Below, in pieces: positions 1-12,512 of a stretch of DNA of 64,000 nt. Origin of the DNA: Telopea speciosissima. Lineage: Eukaryota; Streptophyta; Magnoliopsida; Proteales; Proteaceae. Each line of letters begins with the position of its first letter. Position 1 is the stretch's first letter. The stretch covers positions 8,569,307-8,633,306 of the forward strand of contig NC_057920.1 of assembly GCF_018873765.1 (NCBI RefSeq). The letters run 5' to 3'. A program made the translations under genes and the position numbers. Under the pieces are notes generated by a model, which was not told the origin of the DNA, did not search any database, and was given only the letters and a program-made list of their open reading frames with translations.

Positions 1-1231
1 TCTTTTTTTTGTTGCAAATTATCTTTTGATTAGTTTTAGATCTTAATGCTCTGGCTCTTGGATCGTAAAGAGTTTGGCTCTTAGTGATGTTGCATTTTGG
101 TTTGCCCCCAAATTGGTTCCATGTTGGAATCTAGCCATGGATCAAATTTCATATAAATCTGACGTGCCCACGTGTCAATTGTAATGCTTTTGAAAATTGC
201 ATGAAAAATAGGGGAACTTAGTTAAATAGATGCTGTTGAAAAACCAAGATGACCCCATATATGGTGGGCCATACGTTTGAGATAGGCCATCAAACTTGAC
301 AAGTGGCATATCAAGTGTTCCTCCATTTATTCGACAGTCAGCTTGCCAATTATCAGTCCACATGACTGAAAAGTTGGGGTATGAGGGGAAGGATTCTGGG
401 TATTGGTGCGACCGAGTCATTTTCCCTTAAAATACTGTCGTTAGAAAGCACTGTTCTGTTTAATGTCTTTACTGGATAATTAGACTGAGACTTTAAGTCA
501 GGGTAACATTTTGTGCATCTTCTCTTGACAATGTTTTGGTTGTGCAGGAAATAGGGAAAAAGTTGTTAATTCTTGAAAATTGAACTAGGAAATTCCTTAT
601 TTATGTGAAATTTTTGTACTGTCACATAAAGCACTATACTCTTTGATCTCTCTCTCTCTCTTTCGGGGGGGGGGGGGTTTAAAAGGTATTCCGATGATTA
701 ATCAATAAAATTGTCTCCCTTCCCTCCTCTTCATTTTTCTCTTGATTTGATGCATGATGGGTAACAAAGTGGTTCTTTAGGTAGAAGATAATTGGGGAAG
801 TAAGGGATACTTCTGAAGTAAAGTATCTTTTTTAATTTTTCAATCGAGTTTTTCCATGCCCTACCTGCAAGATCTATTACCCTATATTTCAACTGCATCC
901 CATTTCTAACCATTTGATAAATTGCATCATCTTCCGTCATACTGGTTGTTAGATAGATAGAGCTTAGGACGGTCTTATGCTTGACTTTGAGCCATCTGAT
1001 CTTTTTGGCTGTGGGCAGCCATAAGCTGATGTGTCATTTTAGCATTTCATGTTCCATCTTCCATTTATATGATGTTTGCTTCAATCGGTGGGTGGCTATT
1101 CAGTTCTTGGTTAACCTTATCTGGACTATGGCATTGTGGATTATTCCTGATTACATTGATAATTATCAGGCTTATGTTTCTGTGCTGAAATACTTAACAT
1201 TTTTGTTGTTGATTTTCCCATGCCTTTGTAG
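1..1231 (+). other. Intron or upstream sequence of the AE7-like gene; no exon seen
   Basis: This stretch precedes the first recognisable AE7-like exon. I looked for the expected acidic N-terminal exons of the family and found none, so it is probably one long intron. It holds a short CT run followed by a 12-G homopolymer near 665-676 and a G-box core (CACGTG) at 169-174. Nothing else could be supported. Confidence 0.5.
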
Positions 1232-4200
1232 GATAACTTTCACCCCCACTATACAGCACTGTAGTATGGCACCGGTCATTGGTTTATGTCTTCGTGTTAA
1301 ACTGATGGGATGTTTCCCTCCGCATTACAAGGTGAACTTCTGTAAAACATTCTAACATAGATTTAAACATTCTCGATATTGTATCTGATTGTCAAGATGA
1401 GTTTCAGTGTATCTTTGTGGATATATACATCAAAAACTGCCATCTGTTCTGTAGCTTTGCTTCCACTTTAGAGAATTTTTAAGTTTTTCTTCTCTTTTCA
1501 AAAACGTGTATTTCTTTTTATGGTTCTTCCTCTTGATTTTCAAGATCTTCTCCTATTCTACAAAGACAGGTATAATTTATGTATGTGTTAAGTGTCAAAG
1601 AAAGGAGACATGTCCACTTATTAAATTGATGTGTCAATAACTCTCTTTACGCTGTCAATTTTGCCTGGCTGTGAATCTGCCTTCTTCTGGGATTTACATA
1701 TTTCTGAGGCATGTACCCATTGAATCAGGAGCCAACTTGAGCTTGCGATGGAGCTGACCTGGACTGACCTGTATGGTCTTACTGCTTTGATTTGGGGACC
1801 CAGGGTTATATTTGGTTCGGTCGAATTATTGATCCTAGGTAGCTTAAAACCCAGAGGAAATGTCTCAATCATAACAATTGGATACTTGCTAAATAAAATT
1901 TTACTACATTGAGGTTATCTCCTTTACAATGGGGAAAGTGATATGTCTGGTTCCTTCAAGTTTCTCAGTTGCAGTATAGAAAATTGGGTTTAGGATGTGT
2001 TGTAGTACAGAAAATTGGATGAGAGAGAAGTGGGGTTGGGTTTTCCCATCATTATTGTTTCCATTGGGTGACTGTTGTCCGACCTGCTATGATGTATGGG
2101 GCGAAATGTTGGGAAGTTAAGAAGTGCCATATAGCGAAGCTATGTGTTGCTGAGATGAGGATGTTAAGATGGATTTGCAGCAAAACTAGGAAGGATAAAG
2201 TGAGGAACGAACGTATTGAGCTGATGTGGGAGTTGTCCAGATCAGCGACAAGCTTCGAGAATGTCGTCTGAGTTGGTTTGGCTATGTGCAACAGAGTTTT
2301 GGGGATGCCCGAGTAGGGAGGAGTGATCTGATTCCGATTGAAGGAGCTAAAAGAGCTAGGGGAGGCCTAAAATGACCATAGGTGAGGTTGTGATGAATGA
2401 CATGCATAGTCTGGGTCTTGTGCCCAGTATGACCTCAGATAGAGCCTATTGGAGGGCAAGGATCCATGTTGTCGACACCATGTAGTTGGTATTTTACTGA
2501 TTTCCTAGGCTATCCTTTTTCCTCTTACTTTCATTTTTCACTTCTTACTTTTCTTATCCCATTTCTTCATTCTTTTTACTTTCTTTTCCCTTGGTGAAGA
2601 CTTCAATTTTCCCTACTTTGTTTTGAAAGGATCCATGTAGCCGATCCCATTTAGTTGGGATAAGGTCTTGTTGTTGTTGTTGTTGTTGCATTGTTTCCAT
2701 TTCACAGTGGTCATTGCTGTTGCTGCTCTTACACCAAAGTTAAGGAGTTGGAAAAACAGGAGATCAGACATGGATTTAAGCAAGATTTGTGGGAGGGGGG
2801 GGGGATTAAATTTGGAGTTAGGGTTTGCAACATAGGATGAATTTCTAAATGTTTGTTACTAAATGCATCGGCACAATGGTAAGGATGCCCCATTGTGACC
2901 TAGTGGTCACGGGTTCAAGTTGGGAAACAGCCTCTCCGCGAAGCGGGGGGGGGGGTTTAAGGCTGCATACATTATGATCCTCCCCAGGCCCTGCAGTGGC
3001 GGGAGCCTCGTGCACTGGATACCCCCTTTTTTCACTGAATGCATTTATGCATATACAGGAATATAATACCCAAATGTTATACTTATTGATGGCAATGGTG
3101 GGTAGATAGTACTGGGCTCAGTCAAGTTTACCCCTTTACAGTTTGAATTGTGTAGCATTTTAAGACATTGAACTGAACAAGCTCTGCCATCTTTCTTAAT
3201 AATCAGATTTGGGCATTTACTGTGTTGTGGGACAAGCTGATGTGTCCTTCGCCATATTAGTTTTTTTTTTGGGTGAATAATTCGCCATATTAGTTACTGT
3301 GAGAGAAATCAGATGTTTAAGTTTGGGCCTCTTGTATTTATTAATTTTTACTGGAATTCTTGCTGCCTTTATCTAAAATGTTACCCACAAATTAGTGCAA
3401 CTTTTCAATCCAGTTGCAACCTACCTTCTTGTATTGCTGTTGGTTGTCTGGTTATGTGCTTTGTCCCTGTGGTTTTTCTTCATAAACTTAATTGTATAAT
3501 TTTTCTGAACTTTCTGTTGGTTCCTCTTGTTTTTTATTTATGTGGTTAGTTAGTGTTATGGTATCTCTCATCTATCCCAAAACATTAAAAAGTTTTAAGA
3601 GATTCGAGCAGTAATTTTCCTCATTTTCTTTCTTTGGAATGTTGTAATAACAAGTTGGAGGAGATCGAGGTGGGAAGCACATAAAGTATTTTTGTATAGA
3701 AGCTTGGAAATTATTCACTGTATTGATTGTTTTCTTCTTCACCCTATGGAATCAATAATTTTGGAAGATGTGCAGTTTTCTGTTGCTACCTGAAAATCTG
3801 CTTACTATCCAGTAGCTTTCTTATCCTCGTAATCTTACATTTGAACAGGTTGATATTAAAGTCTCCCCTGGCTCTCATGCAAATGAAGAATCAGGTACAT
3901 TGAAAAAAAGCCTGATGACGAATTCGTTTTGGATGTAAATCATGTAGCGACTCTTTTTTTTGTGCATATTTGTAGAATGGTATTAAATTTGAAAATTTTT
4001 GGGGAGTATAGCCCCAACCTTATCTTAGCCCGTACAATTTGCACTTGTCTATGGGGTTGTGAAATGCCATTGAGATTTCCAAGGAATCGCCTGAACCATT
4101 TTGGATTCTGCTACCCATTTTCTATTTCTAGTATCATAACAAACGGGCAAATTTTCCACAAGTCATTTAAGATTTCACCATTCTTGTGAAAGATTCATGG

Positions 4201-4480
4201 GTTTCAAACCACCTGGTTAAGTGTACAGAAGAGAGGGAGGTTAGCTTCTTTCCATCCTCATTGAGAGCATTCTTCTTCATATGCAACAACAGATTTCCAG
4301 ATTCCTCTTTTCCTTTCTCCATCGTTGTTCACATCTGCCAGGCCCAAAGTAATGAAGTTGTGTTTTCACACTTTTGCAGTTAATAAGCAGCTGAATGATA
4401 AAGAAAGAGTTGCTGCTGCACTGGAGAATCCCAACCTTCGCCAACTTGTAGATGAATGCCTCTACTCAAATGAACTCTAG
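1232..4480 (+). CDS. AE7/MIP18-family (DUF59) protein, 3' half of gene
   Basis: AE7/MIP18 (CIA2) proteins belong to the cytosolic iron-sulfur targeting complex that loads Fe-S clusters onto nuclear and cytosolic enzymes. Three coding exons are visible: 1232-1331, 3849-3894 and 4380-4480 (stop TAG 4478-4480). All have GT/AG borders and the frame stays open across both joins. The first encodes [18 protein letters not shown], the DUF59 core with the conserved HCSM cysteine. The second encodes [15 protein letters not shown]. The third encodes [19 protein letters not shown] and ends in DECLYSNEL. This tail is characteristic of plant AE7 and AE7-like proteins. The first visible exon opens mid-codon and no upstream exon was found in 1-1231, so the N-terminal exons lie left of the window. 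The 2.5-kb intron 1332-3848 holds a LINE and a SINE. AE7 and AE7-like paralogues cannot be told apart from this half. Confidence 0.9.
2066..2689 (+). mobile_element. 5'-truncated RTE-like LINE with (TTG)n tail
   Basis: About 620 bp with a non-LTR retrotransposon signature. The opening codons read [15 protein letters not shown] and then [16 protein letters not shown], the region after reverse transcriptase that is typical of plant RTE-type LINEs. The 3' end carries the phrase for 'CCCATTTAGTTGGGATAAGG' and then a (TTG)n run, as in plant RTE elements. A perfect 12-bp target-site duplication (ATTGTTTCCATT) lies at 2054-2065 and 2690-2701 and fixes both boundaries. The copy is dead on arrival: only the last part of the ORF is present. 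It sits in sense orientation inside the large intron of the AE7-like gene. Confidence 0.85.
2869..3033 (+). mobile_element. Au-type SINE
   Basis: A tRNA-derived head (box B-like GGTTCAAGT near 2932) is followed by the diagnostic Au SINE body: GGCTGCATACATTATGATCC, CCCCAGGCCCTGCAGTGGCG, GGGAGCCTCGTGCACTGGAT, then a short T run. An 11-bp near-perfect target-site duplication flanks it (ACTAAATGCAT at 2858-2868, ACTGAATGCAT at 3034-3044). An 11-G run near 2946 replaces the usual short G tract. It lies in the same AE7-like intron as the LINE. A second, inverted copy is at 21055-21217. Confidence 0.88.
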
Positions 4481-5195
4481 GGGAGCTTGTGAGTTTGTTG
4501 TAGAGCATTTTGTACAGTAAATATGCTGTTAATTGGTGTATGCTGCCATACATGACTTCTATTTTGTATCAATGTGTTGGATCCCATTCTGCTTTCATTT
4601 AGCAGTATGAAATCACTGTCCTCCTTTGCAGTCACTCCCTGTTGTGTCCTGAACATGTAGCTGACATTGGTACACTAGTTCAATTACAACTCTATTTTTG
4701 CAAATCATCTCATCTCTGCAGACTAATATTATTGTGAGCTAGAAGATACTGTTGTAGTCTTGGTGTTCACTTTTGATTATAATCTTGCAAAAGGGTCTCC
4801 TGATATCATATCACATTTCAATTATGTTTCTATACAATCCATCATTTTCTACCCTTTTTTAATCAGATCCACACACATTGTTTCATTTCCATAACTCAGT
4901 ACCATTTCATTTGGGAAATTCTTTGATCCTATATGTTGGCAAAATTATATTTCCTTTTCGCTTTACATATCTGGTGTATCCTTTTAGTTTTTTGTGACCC
5001 TTTCTCTGTGTAACATTTTCTGTGTCACTTTTTTATTTTATTTTTTTAAATCTCGGACTTTCTTTTGTGATGTTTTGAACTCTAATTTGGTGTTTTAGGA
5101 AGATCTTCAGAAAAATAAAGAACCCTTATTGGTTAGGGTCATAGTCCACTAAATTTTTCCAACAATAAAAAGAAATAGAATTTATCATCCACATT
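4481..5195 (+). other. 3' flank of the AE7-like gene
   Basis: AT-rich sequence following the AE7-like stop codon, with several possible polyadenylation contexts. Its first few hundred bases are probably 3' UTR. No other coding or structured feature was found. Confidence 0.5.
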
Positions 5196-5199
5196 GATT

Positions 5200-5390
5200 G
5201 AAATATTAAAAAGATGGGAGAAAGAATGCCACCTGGGCGCATGCGGTGCGCTCTCTGCACCTAGACACAGGGGCGGACAAAATGACCGCCGTGCCCACAT
5301 AAAAAGACAGAATTTTCTGGGGTTGCGGTGGTCATTTTGCTCACCCCTGTGTCTAGGTGCAAGGGCAACATACCTCACGTGTCCAAGAAC
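5200..5390. repeat. Fold-back repeat, family 1 (AGACACAGG), copy a
   Basis: Imperfect palindrome of about 190 bp. The left arm contains GCACCTAGACACAGGGG (near 5258) and the right arm its exact reverse complement CCCCTGTGTCTAGGTGC (near 5345). An inner pair (ATGACCGCC against GGTGGTCAT) flanks the centre. The outer left arm reads GAATGCCACCTGGGCGCATG, the same start as the copies at 35.7 kb and at the right edge of the window. No coding capacity. It looks like a non-autonomous fold-back or MITE-like element, but I found no convincing target-site duplication. Confidence 0.65.
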
Positions 5391-5837
5391 TATAGATGTG
5401 TCACTCAGAAAATACCAATATATATACATGGTCGAATTGGGTTAGGATGGGCTATGGACCAACCCTATGGACCCAGCCCTGGAAAGCTTAGCCTTGACCC
5501 AGCCCACAAGATTATGCTCAGACCTGACTGGGATGGGCTTGGGCTCATCGGGTCAAATTTGCACCACTAGCTGGAAGTTTCCTAAGCAAAAGCTATCACA
5601 ATCCAACTCTTGATAGTGTCGTGATAGAGATGAGGCTCAAATGTTATGGACACACAAGATTTAAGGTTCTTTGTTCACAAGTAAAATTTCAGCTCAAACA
5701 AAGTTGGTGCACAATTTTGAGTTTTGCAAATTCAAGACCATGGGATAGTGATAGTGAACAATAGTGCTGGGATTATTGTAGGCGTATCTACACATACATG
5801 GGGATGCATACCAATGGATAAGAAGACATTTAATTGA

Positions 5838-5976
5838 AGGGGCACTGTTCTCTGTGCTGCAGCGCAGGCTGCACCCAGGCACATGGGGGTGGGCGCAATG
5901 ACCAGTCTGCCCCCCGGAGTGGTAGGCCCATGTGCCTGGGCGTAGCCTGCGCTGTGCCACATAGAATATTCTCCCT
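5838..5976. repeat. Fold-back repeat, family 1, copy b
   Basis: A stem-loop of about 139 bp. The left arm (GCAGCGCAGGCTGCACCCAG, then GCACATGGG) pairs with the right arm (CCCATGTGCCTGGGCGTAGC, then CTGCGCTG). Between the arms is the GC-rich GCGCAATGACCAGTCTGCCC spacer, the equivalent of the ATGACCGCC core of the other copies. The outer ends read GGGGCACTGTTCTCTGTGC and, inverted, GGGAGAATATTCTATGTGGC. It is most like the copy at 21.7 kb. Confidence 0.65.
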
Positions 5977-6237
5977 TAATTGAATGAGACAATGAAATTT
6001 GACATGTGACCAATCTAGATCATGAACCATTCATCTATCCAATAGTAAAAGTTGTCACTTTACAATTCCATATGACACAATATTGAAGATGGTCTGCTTT
6101 GATAAGCTTAACAACATTGGATTTGTTTACACAACCTTTATAATAAGTTTATCATAATGGTCCACTATTCTGAGTCACATAGCAAGACGATGTGGTGGTC
6201 CCAACCAACGATTGGATAGATAGGTTTAGGTTTAAGC
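5977..6237. other. No feature seen
   Basis: AT-rich intergenic sequence between a fold-back repeat and the left end of the large TIR element. No coding sequence or repeat could be supported. Confidence 0.4.
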
Positions 6238-7038
6238 CATGAATTACACTGTGACCCCCTGAGGTTTGTCCTAAATATAGTCAGACCCTGTGTTTCTAAA
6301 TTATACAGCTGGCACCTTTAAGTGGACGGTGTTAATAATAAAATGTAAAATACCAACTTTGCCCCTCTAACATTTATTACCAAAAACCCTATTCAAACCC
6401 TCTTTACCTTCTTTACCGTTGCCTTCTTTCCTCACAACCGAAGCTGCTCTTATCTTCTCCGAATTCGCAGGACCTGCAACTTCACCACACAGGTATGCCC
6501 TTCTCCACCTGCCATTATCTCTCTCTTCTCTCCCTCATCTCAAGTACTCCTCTCTTCTCCCTCTCTTCTCTTGTCTGTCGTAAGCTTCCGTTTTTGCATT
6601 TCACAGAATCAAAATATCAACAAAATCACCCATCACTCACTGAGGAAAAAATGATGAAATCTTTCACTTGTCAATGAGCCCACCGCTATGATGAGATTTC
6701 AAGAGAAACCCATATCAAAAGGAACCTCATTTAGCAATCCCACCTAGATAAAAACAAAATATTCAGCAAAAAAGGCAGGAAATCAAACATTCTCATAGAC
6801 TTAAGAGATCAAAGCAAATGTTGAAATAGGAAAATGTCGTCAGATTTCCACATTACCCAAACTTCAAAAGATTAATTATTCGACAACTCAAATCACCAAG
6901 CTTCATATTTTATAGGGATTTCATTGGCTTAACCACCACGAACGTGGAATCTAGCAAATTTCAGCATGAGATTCAGTGAACAAACAGAGAACTGATGAAA
7001 TCACCAAAGATTGGTAAGTTCCTACCTTGCATATAGGA

Positions 7039-10000
7039 TGTTATACAAGGCATATACTGTGAGACTAATCAGGTATATAGAAATAGAAAAATACCTATTA
7101 TCTCACAACAGTTGTAGAGAGAAACGAACCAGAAAGGAAGAAGCTCGAACAAACCAAGTTGAGTCGTATCTGAAAGATACTTTCCTTAAGGATTTAGATG
7201 CCCCCTCTTCTGCAATGGGGTTGACCTTGCACCCCACCTTCCAAGATAAATACAACTCCTAAACGTATAGGTTGCAGAACCTGATACGAGTACTGTGGAT
7301 ACCAAACGGCTATACTAGCTCTCTTATTATTTAAACAAAAATACAGTAAGTACTTGTCTCTGGAACGGACTGTTGCAGAGACAATACGGAAAAGTAAAAG
7401 GTAAAAGAAAGCTACTTTTTCGGATGGTGATTGGGTTGTCTATCTTTTAGACAAGGATCCTTTATCGTATAAAGAAGCGGTCACATCTTTAGATGCCGTG
7501 TTCTGGAAAGAGGCCATCAAAAGTGAACTAGATTCCATTCTAGCCAATCACACATGGATATTAGTTGACTTACCTAAAGGTTCCAAAGTATTGGACACTA
7601 AGTGGATATTTCGAAAGAAATTGAAACCAGATGGATCACTAGATAAGTTTAAAGCCCGTTTAGTAGTAAAAGGCTTTAGACAAAAGAAGAACATAGATTA
7701 CTTTGACACATTTGCTCTGGTAGCAAGAATAATTACTATACGAGTAATGATGACTGTTGCGTTTATGTATAATTTGGTTATACACCAAATGAACGTGAAA
7801 ACAGCGTTTCTAATTGGCGATTTGGCAGAAGAAATATACATCAAGCAACCGGAAGGTTATGTTGTGCTTGGACAAGAACACAAGGTGTGTAAGTTGGTTA
7901 GATCACTTTATGGACTAAAACAAGCTCCAAAACAGTGGCATGAAAAACTTGATTCGGTACTTATATCGAATGATTTTGTCATAAATGATGCTAATAGGTG
8001 CTAGTATAGCAAGTTCTATAAAGGCAAATGTGTGTTCATCGTACTTTATGTAGATGACATGTTGATAATGGGAATAAGTTTAGACATTGTAAAGCAAACT
8101 AAAGGTTTCTTAATGTCTAAGTTTGATACAAAGGACATGGGAGAGGCTGATGTAATTCTTAGAATTAAGATCATCAGAAAAGAGAAGGAGATTATATTAT
8201 CCCAATCCCATTATGTCGAAAACATACTAAAGAAGTATGATTATTATGATTTATCAGCGGTTAAAACACCTTTGGACATTAATTGTTTTTAACAAAAGAA
8301 TTTGGGGGAACTTGTCTCCCAAAAGAGATATTTACAAAATGTTGGTTCAGTTACATATCTAATGAACTGCATCAGACCAGATATCGCTTTAGCAGTTGAA
8401 AAATTGAGTCAATACACTCATAATCTAAGTATAGAGCATTGGCATGCCATGACAAGACTATTACGATATTTAAAGAGAACGATAGGCTATGGTCTTCACT
8501 ATAGCGGAAAACCAGCCGTATTAGAGGGCTATTGTGATGCTAACTGGATTTCGGATACCAAAGAAACGTTAGCAACTAGTAGATATGTTTTCACACTAGG
8601 AGGTGGAGCAATTTCGTGAAAATCGGTAAAGCAATCCTATGGAACAGGATCCACCATGGAAGCTGAGTTTATAGCTTTGGAAAAGGCAGGAACTGAAGCA
8701 GAGTGGCTCAGAACTTTGATGGCAGATATTCCATTGTGGCCAATACCATTGCCTTTGATATCACTTCATTTTGATAATCAAGCGGCAATAGCTAAAGCTA
8801 AGAATAAAATGTACAATGGAAAGAGGCGCCACATCCGCCTAAGGCATAATTTTGTAAGGCAGTATATTAATGAAGGAACAATAGCTATTGACTTTGTGAA
8901 ATCTGAAAGTAATTTAGCTGACGTTTTCACAAAACTGTTGCAAACAAAATTAATTCATGATTCATCTAAGGGAATGAGCTTAAGGCCTGTGACATAGGTC
9001 ATGTGACGGACACCCAACCTATGTGAAGAGGTAAATTCCTAAATTAGGTTCAAAGGGTACAAACGAAATCACTAGATGACCTACCTAGTATTACTACATT
9101 TTAGCTCATTCTAGATAGATAGGAAAAGTAGTATCACCACAAAGAAAGGAGGATGAGTTTTATAGACTCTTAATCAAGTCGGATCTCATGTAATGTGGGG
9201 GTGTGTTAACTGTGGTGCACACTATGGACTGACCTAAATAGATGTAGGATGTGAGGCCGCCTGTCGATGAGAGTTTTATAGGCGAATTCTCTAAACATCT
9301 ATGAGACTAAGATAGGGGACAATGCCAGTTAAAAAATGTCTATCTTTATAAAGGGATGTCACAAACGGTCGACTAGTGGGATGTGGCTGGTGAACTAGTC
9401 GGCTACACCGATGAGGAAAGGTTTAAGAAGTCTGACTTCACCCGTACTCCGTAGCGTAGCTCATCAGACCTAGTGTAGGTTCAAGTCCTGAAGATACCTG
9501 CAACGATGTGTCCTACTATGTCTAATATACTTATCACTCGTTATGTATCAATATTTTGGAACTTGTGGGGGAATTGTTGTATTATTATTTTATAAAAGTA
9601 TTTTTTTTTGTCATTGTACTATTTCAAAAAAGTACTTTTAGAGTCATGTGGTACAAAGTTTTAAAATATGTGTCTTTTGATCATTCCTTCCTTTTTATTT
9701 CCCTCTAATATTTTGTTTGAATTTGTTGTGCTCTTTTGTATGCAAGAGACAATAATTGAGCTCAAGAATAATCCCATATTGGTTGTGGGAGAGTTACTTG
9801 AGGGGTATATATATAGGATTGTTTCCTTAAGGAGTGAGCCTTTTGGAGAGGTGATCACCCTACTCTCTAGTGTGTGGGGGGTCCTTGGGGTGCTTTTGAA
9901 TTGCACACCGAGCCAAGCAGGGCCGGGCCGTGGCCGAGGCCGAGGTCGTGGTGTGGGTGTGGGTGTGGGCAAAACCTTATTTTTTAATAAGTAGAAGTTT

Positions 10001-10596
10001 TGCATTTTGGTTCACCCGTGGTTCATCTATACGGTTAAACCATACGTGTCTATTCGTACATGTATATGAATAGATACACCCCCTCCCTGTACGTGGAGGG
10101 TATACATATGGTCACACCTCCCTTGTAAAAGTTACACCCCTGTACATATATCATCTGTATTCATACAGGTGTATCCCTTCATGAAAGGGTACTCCAGCAT
10201 TATATATACACCATGTCATGCCTGCATTTCATATACACAACAGAAACGTGTTGTCTCTGCAACAGTCCGTTTCAGAGACAAGTACTTACTGTATTTTCAT
10301 TTAAATAATAAGAGGGCTAGTATAGCCGTTTGGTAACCACAGTACTCGTATCAGGTTCTGCAACCTATACGTTTAGGAGTTGTATTTATCTTGGAGGGTG
10401 AGGTGCAAGGTCAACCCCGTTGGAGAAGAGGGGGCATCTAAATCCTTAAGGAAAGTATCTTTCAGATACGACTCAACTCTGTTTGTTCGAGCTTCTTCCT
10501 TTCTGGTTCGTTTATCTCTGCAACTGTTGTGCGATAATAGGTATTTTTCTATTTCTGTATACCTGATTAGTCTTATAGCATATGCCTTGTATAACA
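7039..10596 (+). mobile_element. Ty1/Copia LTR retrotransposon fossil (RT and RNase H region, 3' LTR, inverted LTR piece)
   Basis: Copia-type polyprotein similarity runs from about 7.5 to 9.0 kb. It includes reverse transcriptase (KWIFRKKLKPDG, SLYGLKQAPKQWHEKL, LYVDDMLI with the YVDD active site) and RNase H ([11 protein letters not shown], then the tail ADVFTK). The strand is plus. A purine-rich tract (CTTGTGGGGGAAT) precedes a 3' LTR of about 1.0 kb at 9575-10596, which begins TGTTG and ends TAACA. At the left edge (7039-7384) lies an inverted copy of the last 346 bp of that LTR, so the element is bracketed by inverted rather than direct LTR sequence. By eye the two copies are about 94% alike, suggesting moderate age. 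Flanking pentamers TAGGA and TTGGA differ at one base. The element is broken, with several breaks. It was inserted into the larger TIR element. Confidence 0.85.
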
Positions 10597-10791
10597 TTGG
10601 AAGAAATCCACGTTTCTGGATTTATGAAACTTGTCACTGAAGGCTTCTAGCAACCCATCAAATTGATTAACCTAGGTTTCTGCGCAAGCTATTCTAGTTT
10701 AACCTAAAAGCGTTAAAGCAGGTTTCTCTTGCAAAAGGTTCAAATCTGCAAGAGTCCAAAGAAGACATGATTTTCAGCCAAACAAAAAAAG

Positions 10792-12512
10792 AAGTAAACA
10801 TCTAGTAGACCCCTGAGATTTGTTGACCTATCTTGTAGCCCCCAGGAACTAAAACCTTACTTACGGACCCATGTAACGAACGGAATACTCGTTCCGTTAT
10901 AGTCAACGAGTCAATTGATGATGTCAGCAAGCCATAAAAAAGTAAAAGTCCAAATTACCCTTCTCATCCCTAATCCATCATCTTTCCTCTTTACTCTTCT
11001 TCCTCTTCTTCTTCCTCTGCCACGTTTGAAAGAGAAGAACAACACCATTTTCACCATTGCAGCCATCATCTTCTTCATTTCTTTGCCATACCTAAATTTC
11101 TCTGTTCGAAATCAGTCGTCACAGTCGCAACTAGTATTGGTTCTTCTTTGTGCTGAACTGGAAGTGCTCTCTGCAAATTCCGTAGGAGCAGAACGGTATA
11201 GAACAGAACAGTCAAACACCCCTTTAGGCTGAAGGGATAATTGTTTGGAGCCGAGTTTTTGTCTACGTGGAATCAATTTTAATGGTAAGGAATATTAGTA
11301 TTTTATAAATTCGTCAAGTGGATTTAACGAGGATTGGGATCCGGTAGGGGAAGAGAAAGAGAGGAGGGAAGGATCTGATCTATGTTGGCAAGGGAAATGT
11401 TTAGTTAAATTAGTTTCTGAGTTTCTTATCTTTTTGTTATGATCTGGTTTTTTGGCTTGAAGATCTCAGCTTGTATGGGGGTTTTGAAATGGAGGTTTGT
11501 CTTGTTTACCGTGTTGGTTTGAGGTATAGTCGTGTAGATCTCTTGTTTTTAGTTCGTTTTTTTTGTTTTTGTCGTGCGGGGGACTGAAATCTGTGAAGAT
11601 TTTTAGAAAATTTTTTTTGGGGGGGGTGGGTGAATAGTTTTCAGAAATTTGAAGTAGTTTGCATAAATTCGATGTAGTTATGGGAGATTTCTCAACTTTG
11701 ACGCAAGAATGAGTTCGGTAGGTAGCTTGAATGTTAAATTCTCTTCAAAGGTTTTGGCATTTTCAGCTTTATTTCTTCGTTTTTGAAAGTATTTCACATC
11801 AATGGTGTTCTCTGAGATTCTTGTGGTTTTCTGACTGGTAAGGGTTGGGGTTTCCTATGTTTACTTCTCAAATGCGGGTTGACAGAAACCATTTTTTTCC
11901 CACCAAAGGTACCATTTTCTTTGTTTTCGAATAGTGACGGTGGAGAAATGTCTTGAGTTTGTTTCATTATTCATCTCTTCCTCATAATCCGTTAGTTACC
12001 ATGGACCAAAGATTGAACTTTGCTCTGTTTAACAGAAGTTGTTAGCCTTTTCTCCCATCCTCTTCTGTCATCAGAATTTTGGTGATCGGAATTTCAGTGA
12101 ACAGAGAGAGAAGTTGGAGCTTCAGATTTCACATGGGGATGAAGTTAACATAGAGGAGCTCCAGATTTCACATGGACAGATGCTATTAAATAGAGATTGA
12201 GCTTCATCGCATCGCCTGCAACTCCTCCAACGGTCTTCTTTGCAACGGTCGGGTGTACATGGATTGATTTCTAAGGTTAAAGATGATATAAGGATATAAC
12301 TATAAATTCCACTTTGTAATTTTTCATTAAACATGTACAAGGATATTTTTGGGACATAAAATGCTGGCATCATCACTTAACTGTGGCCTATGACGGAACG
12401 AGTATTCCATCCATTATATGGGTCCGTAAGTAAGGTTTTAGTTCCTTTGGGGGGGGGGGGGGGCGCTACAAGATAGGTCAACAAACCTCAGGGGGTCTAC
12501 TAGATATTTACT
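10792..12512. mobile_element. Mutator-like TIR element with perfect 9-bp target-site duplication
   Basis: A 1.72-kb element with inverted repeats of about 150 bp. The left end reads AGTAAACATCTAGTAGACCC and then TTGTTGACCTATCTTGTAG. The right end read inverted gives AGTAAATATCTAGTAGACCC and the same continuation. Both then share GGAACTAAAACCTTACTTAC and ATACTCGTTCCGT. A perfect 9-bp target-site duplication, CAAAAAAAG, lies at 10783-10791 and 12513-12521, the length expected for Mutator-like elements. The right arm has a homopolymer of about 16 G near 12450. The interior is T-rich with no recognisable transposase. A CT-rich, leader-like stretch near 10980-11100 could be a captured gene fragment, but I cannot name a donor. 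It is nested in the larger 6.2-13.0 kb element. Confidence 0.85.

Noticed and set aside
5139-6030. Several overlapping ORFs on both strands around 5.2-6.0 kb
   Set aside because: They follow from the GC-rich arms of fold-back repeats; the mirrored frames are by-products of self-complementarity.
9900-9970. GR/GV-repeat coding frame (glycine-arginine-like) near 9.93 kb
   Set aside because: It is a GC-rich simple repeat inside the Copia LTR and not a gene.
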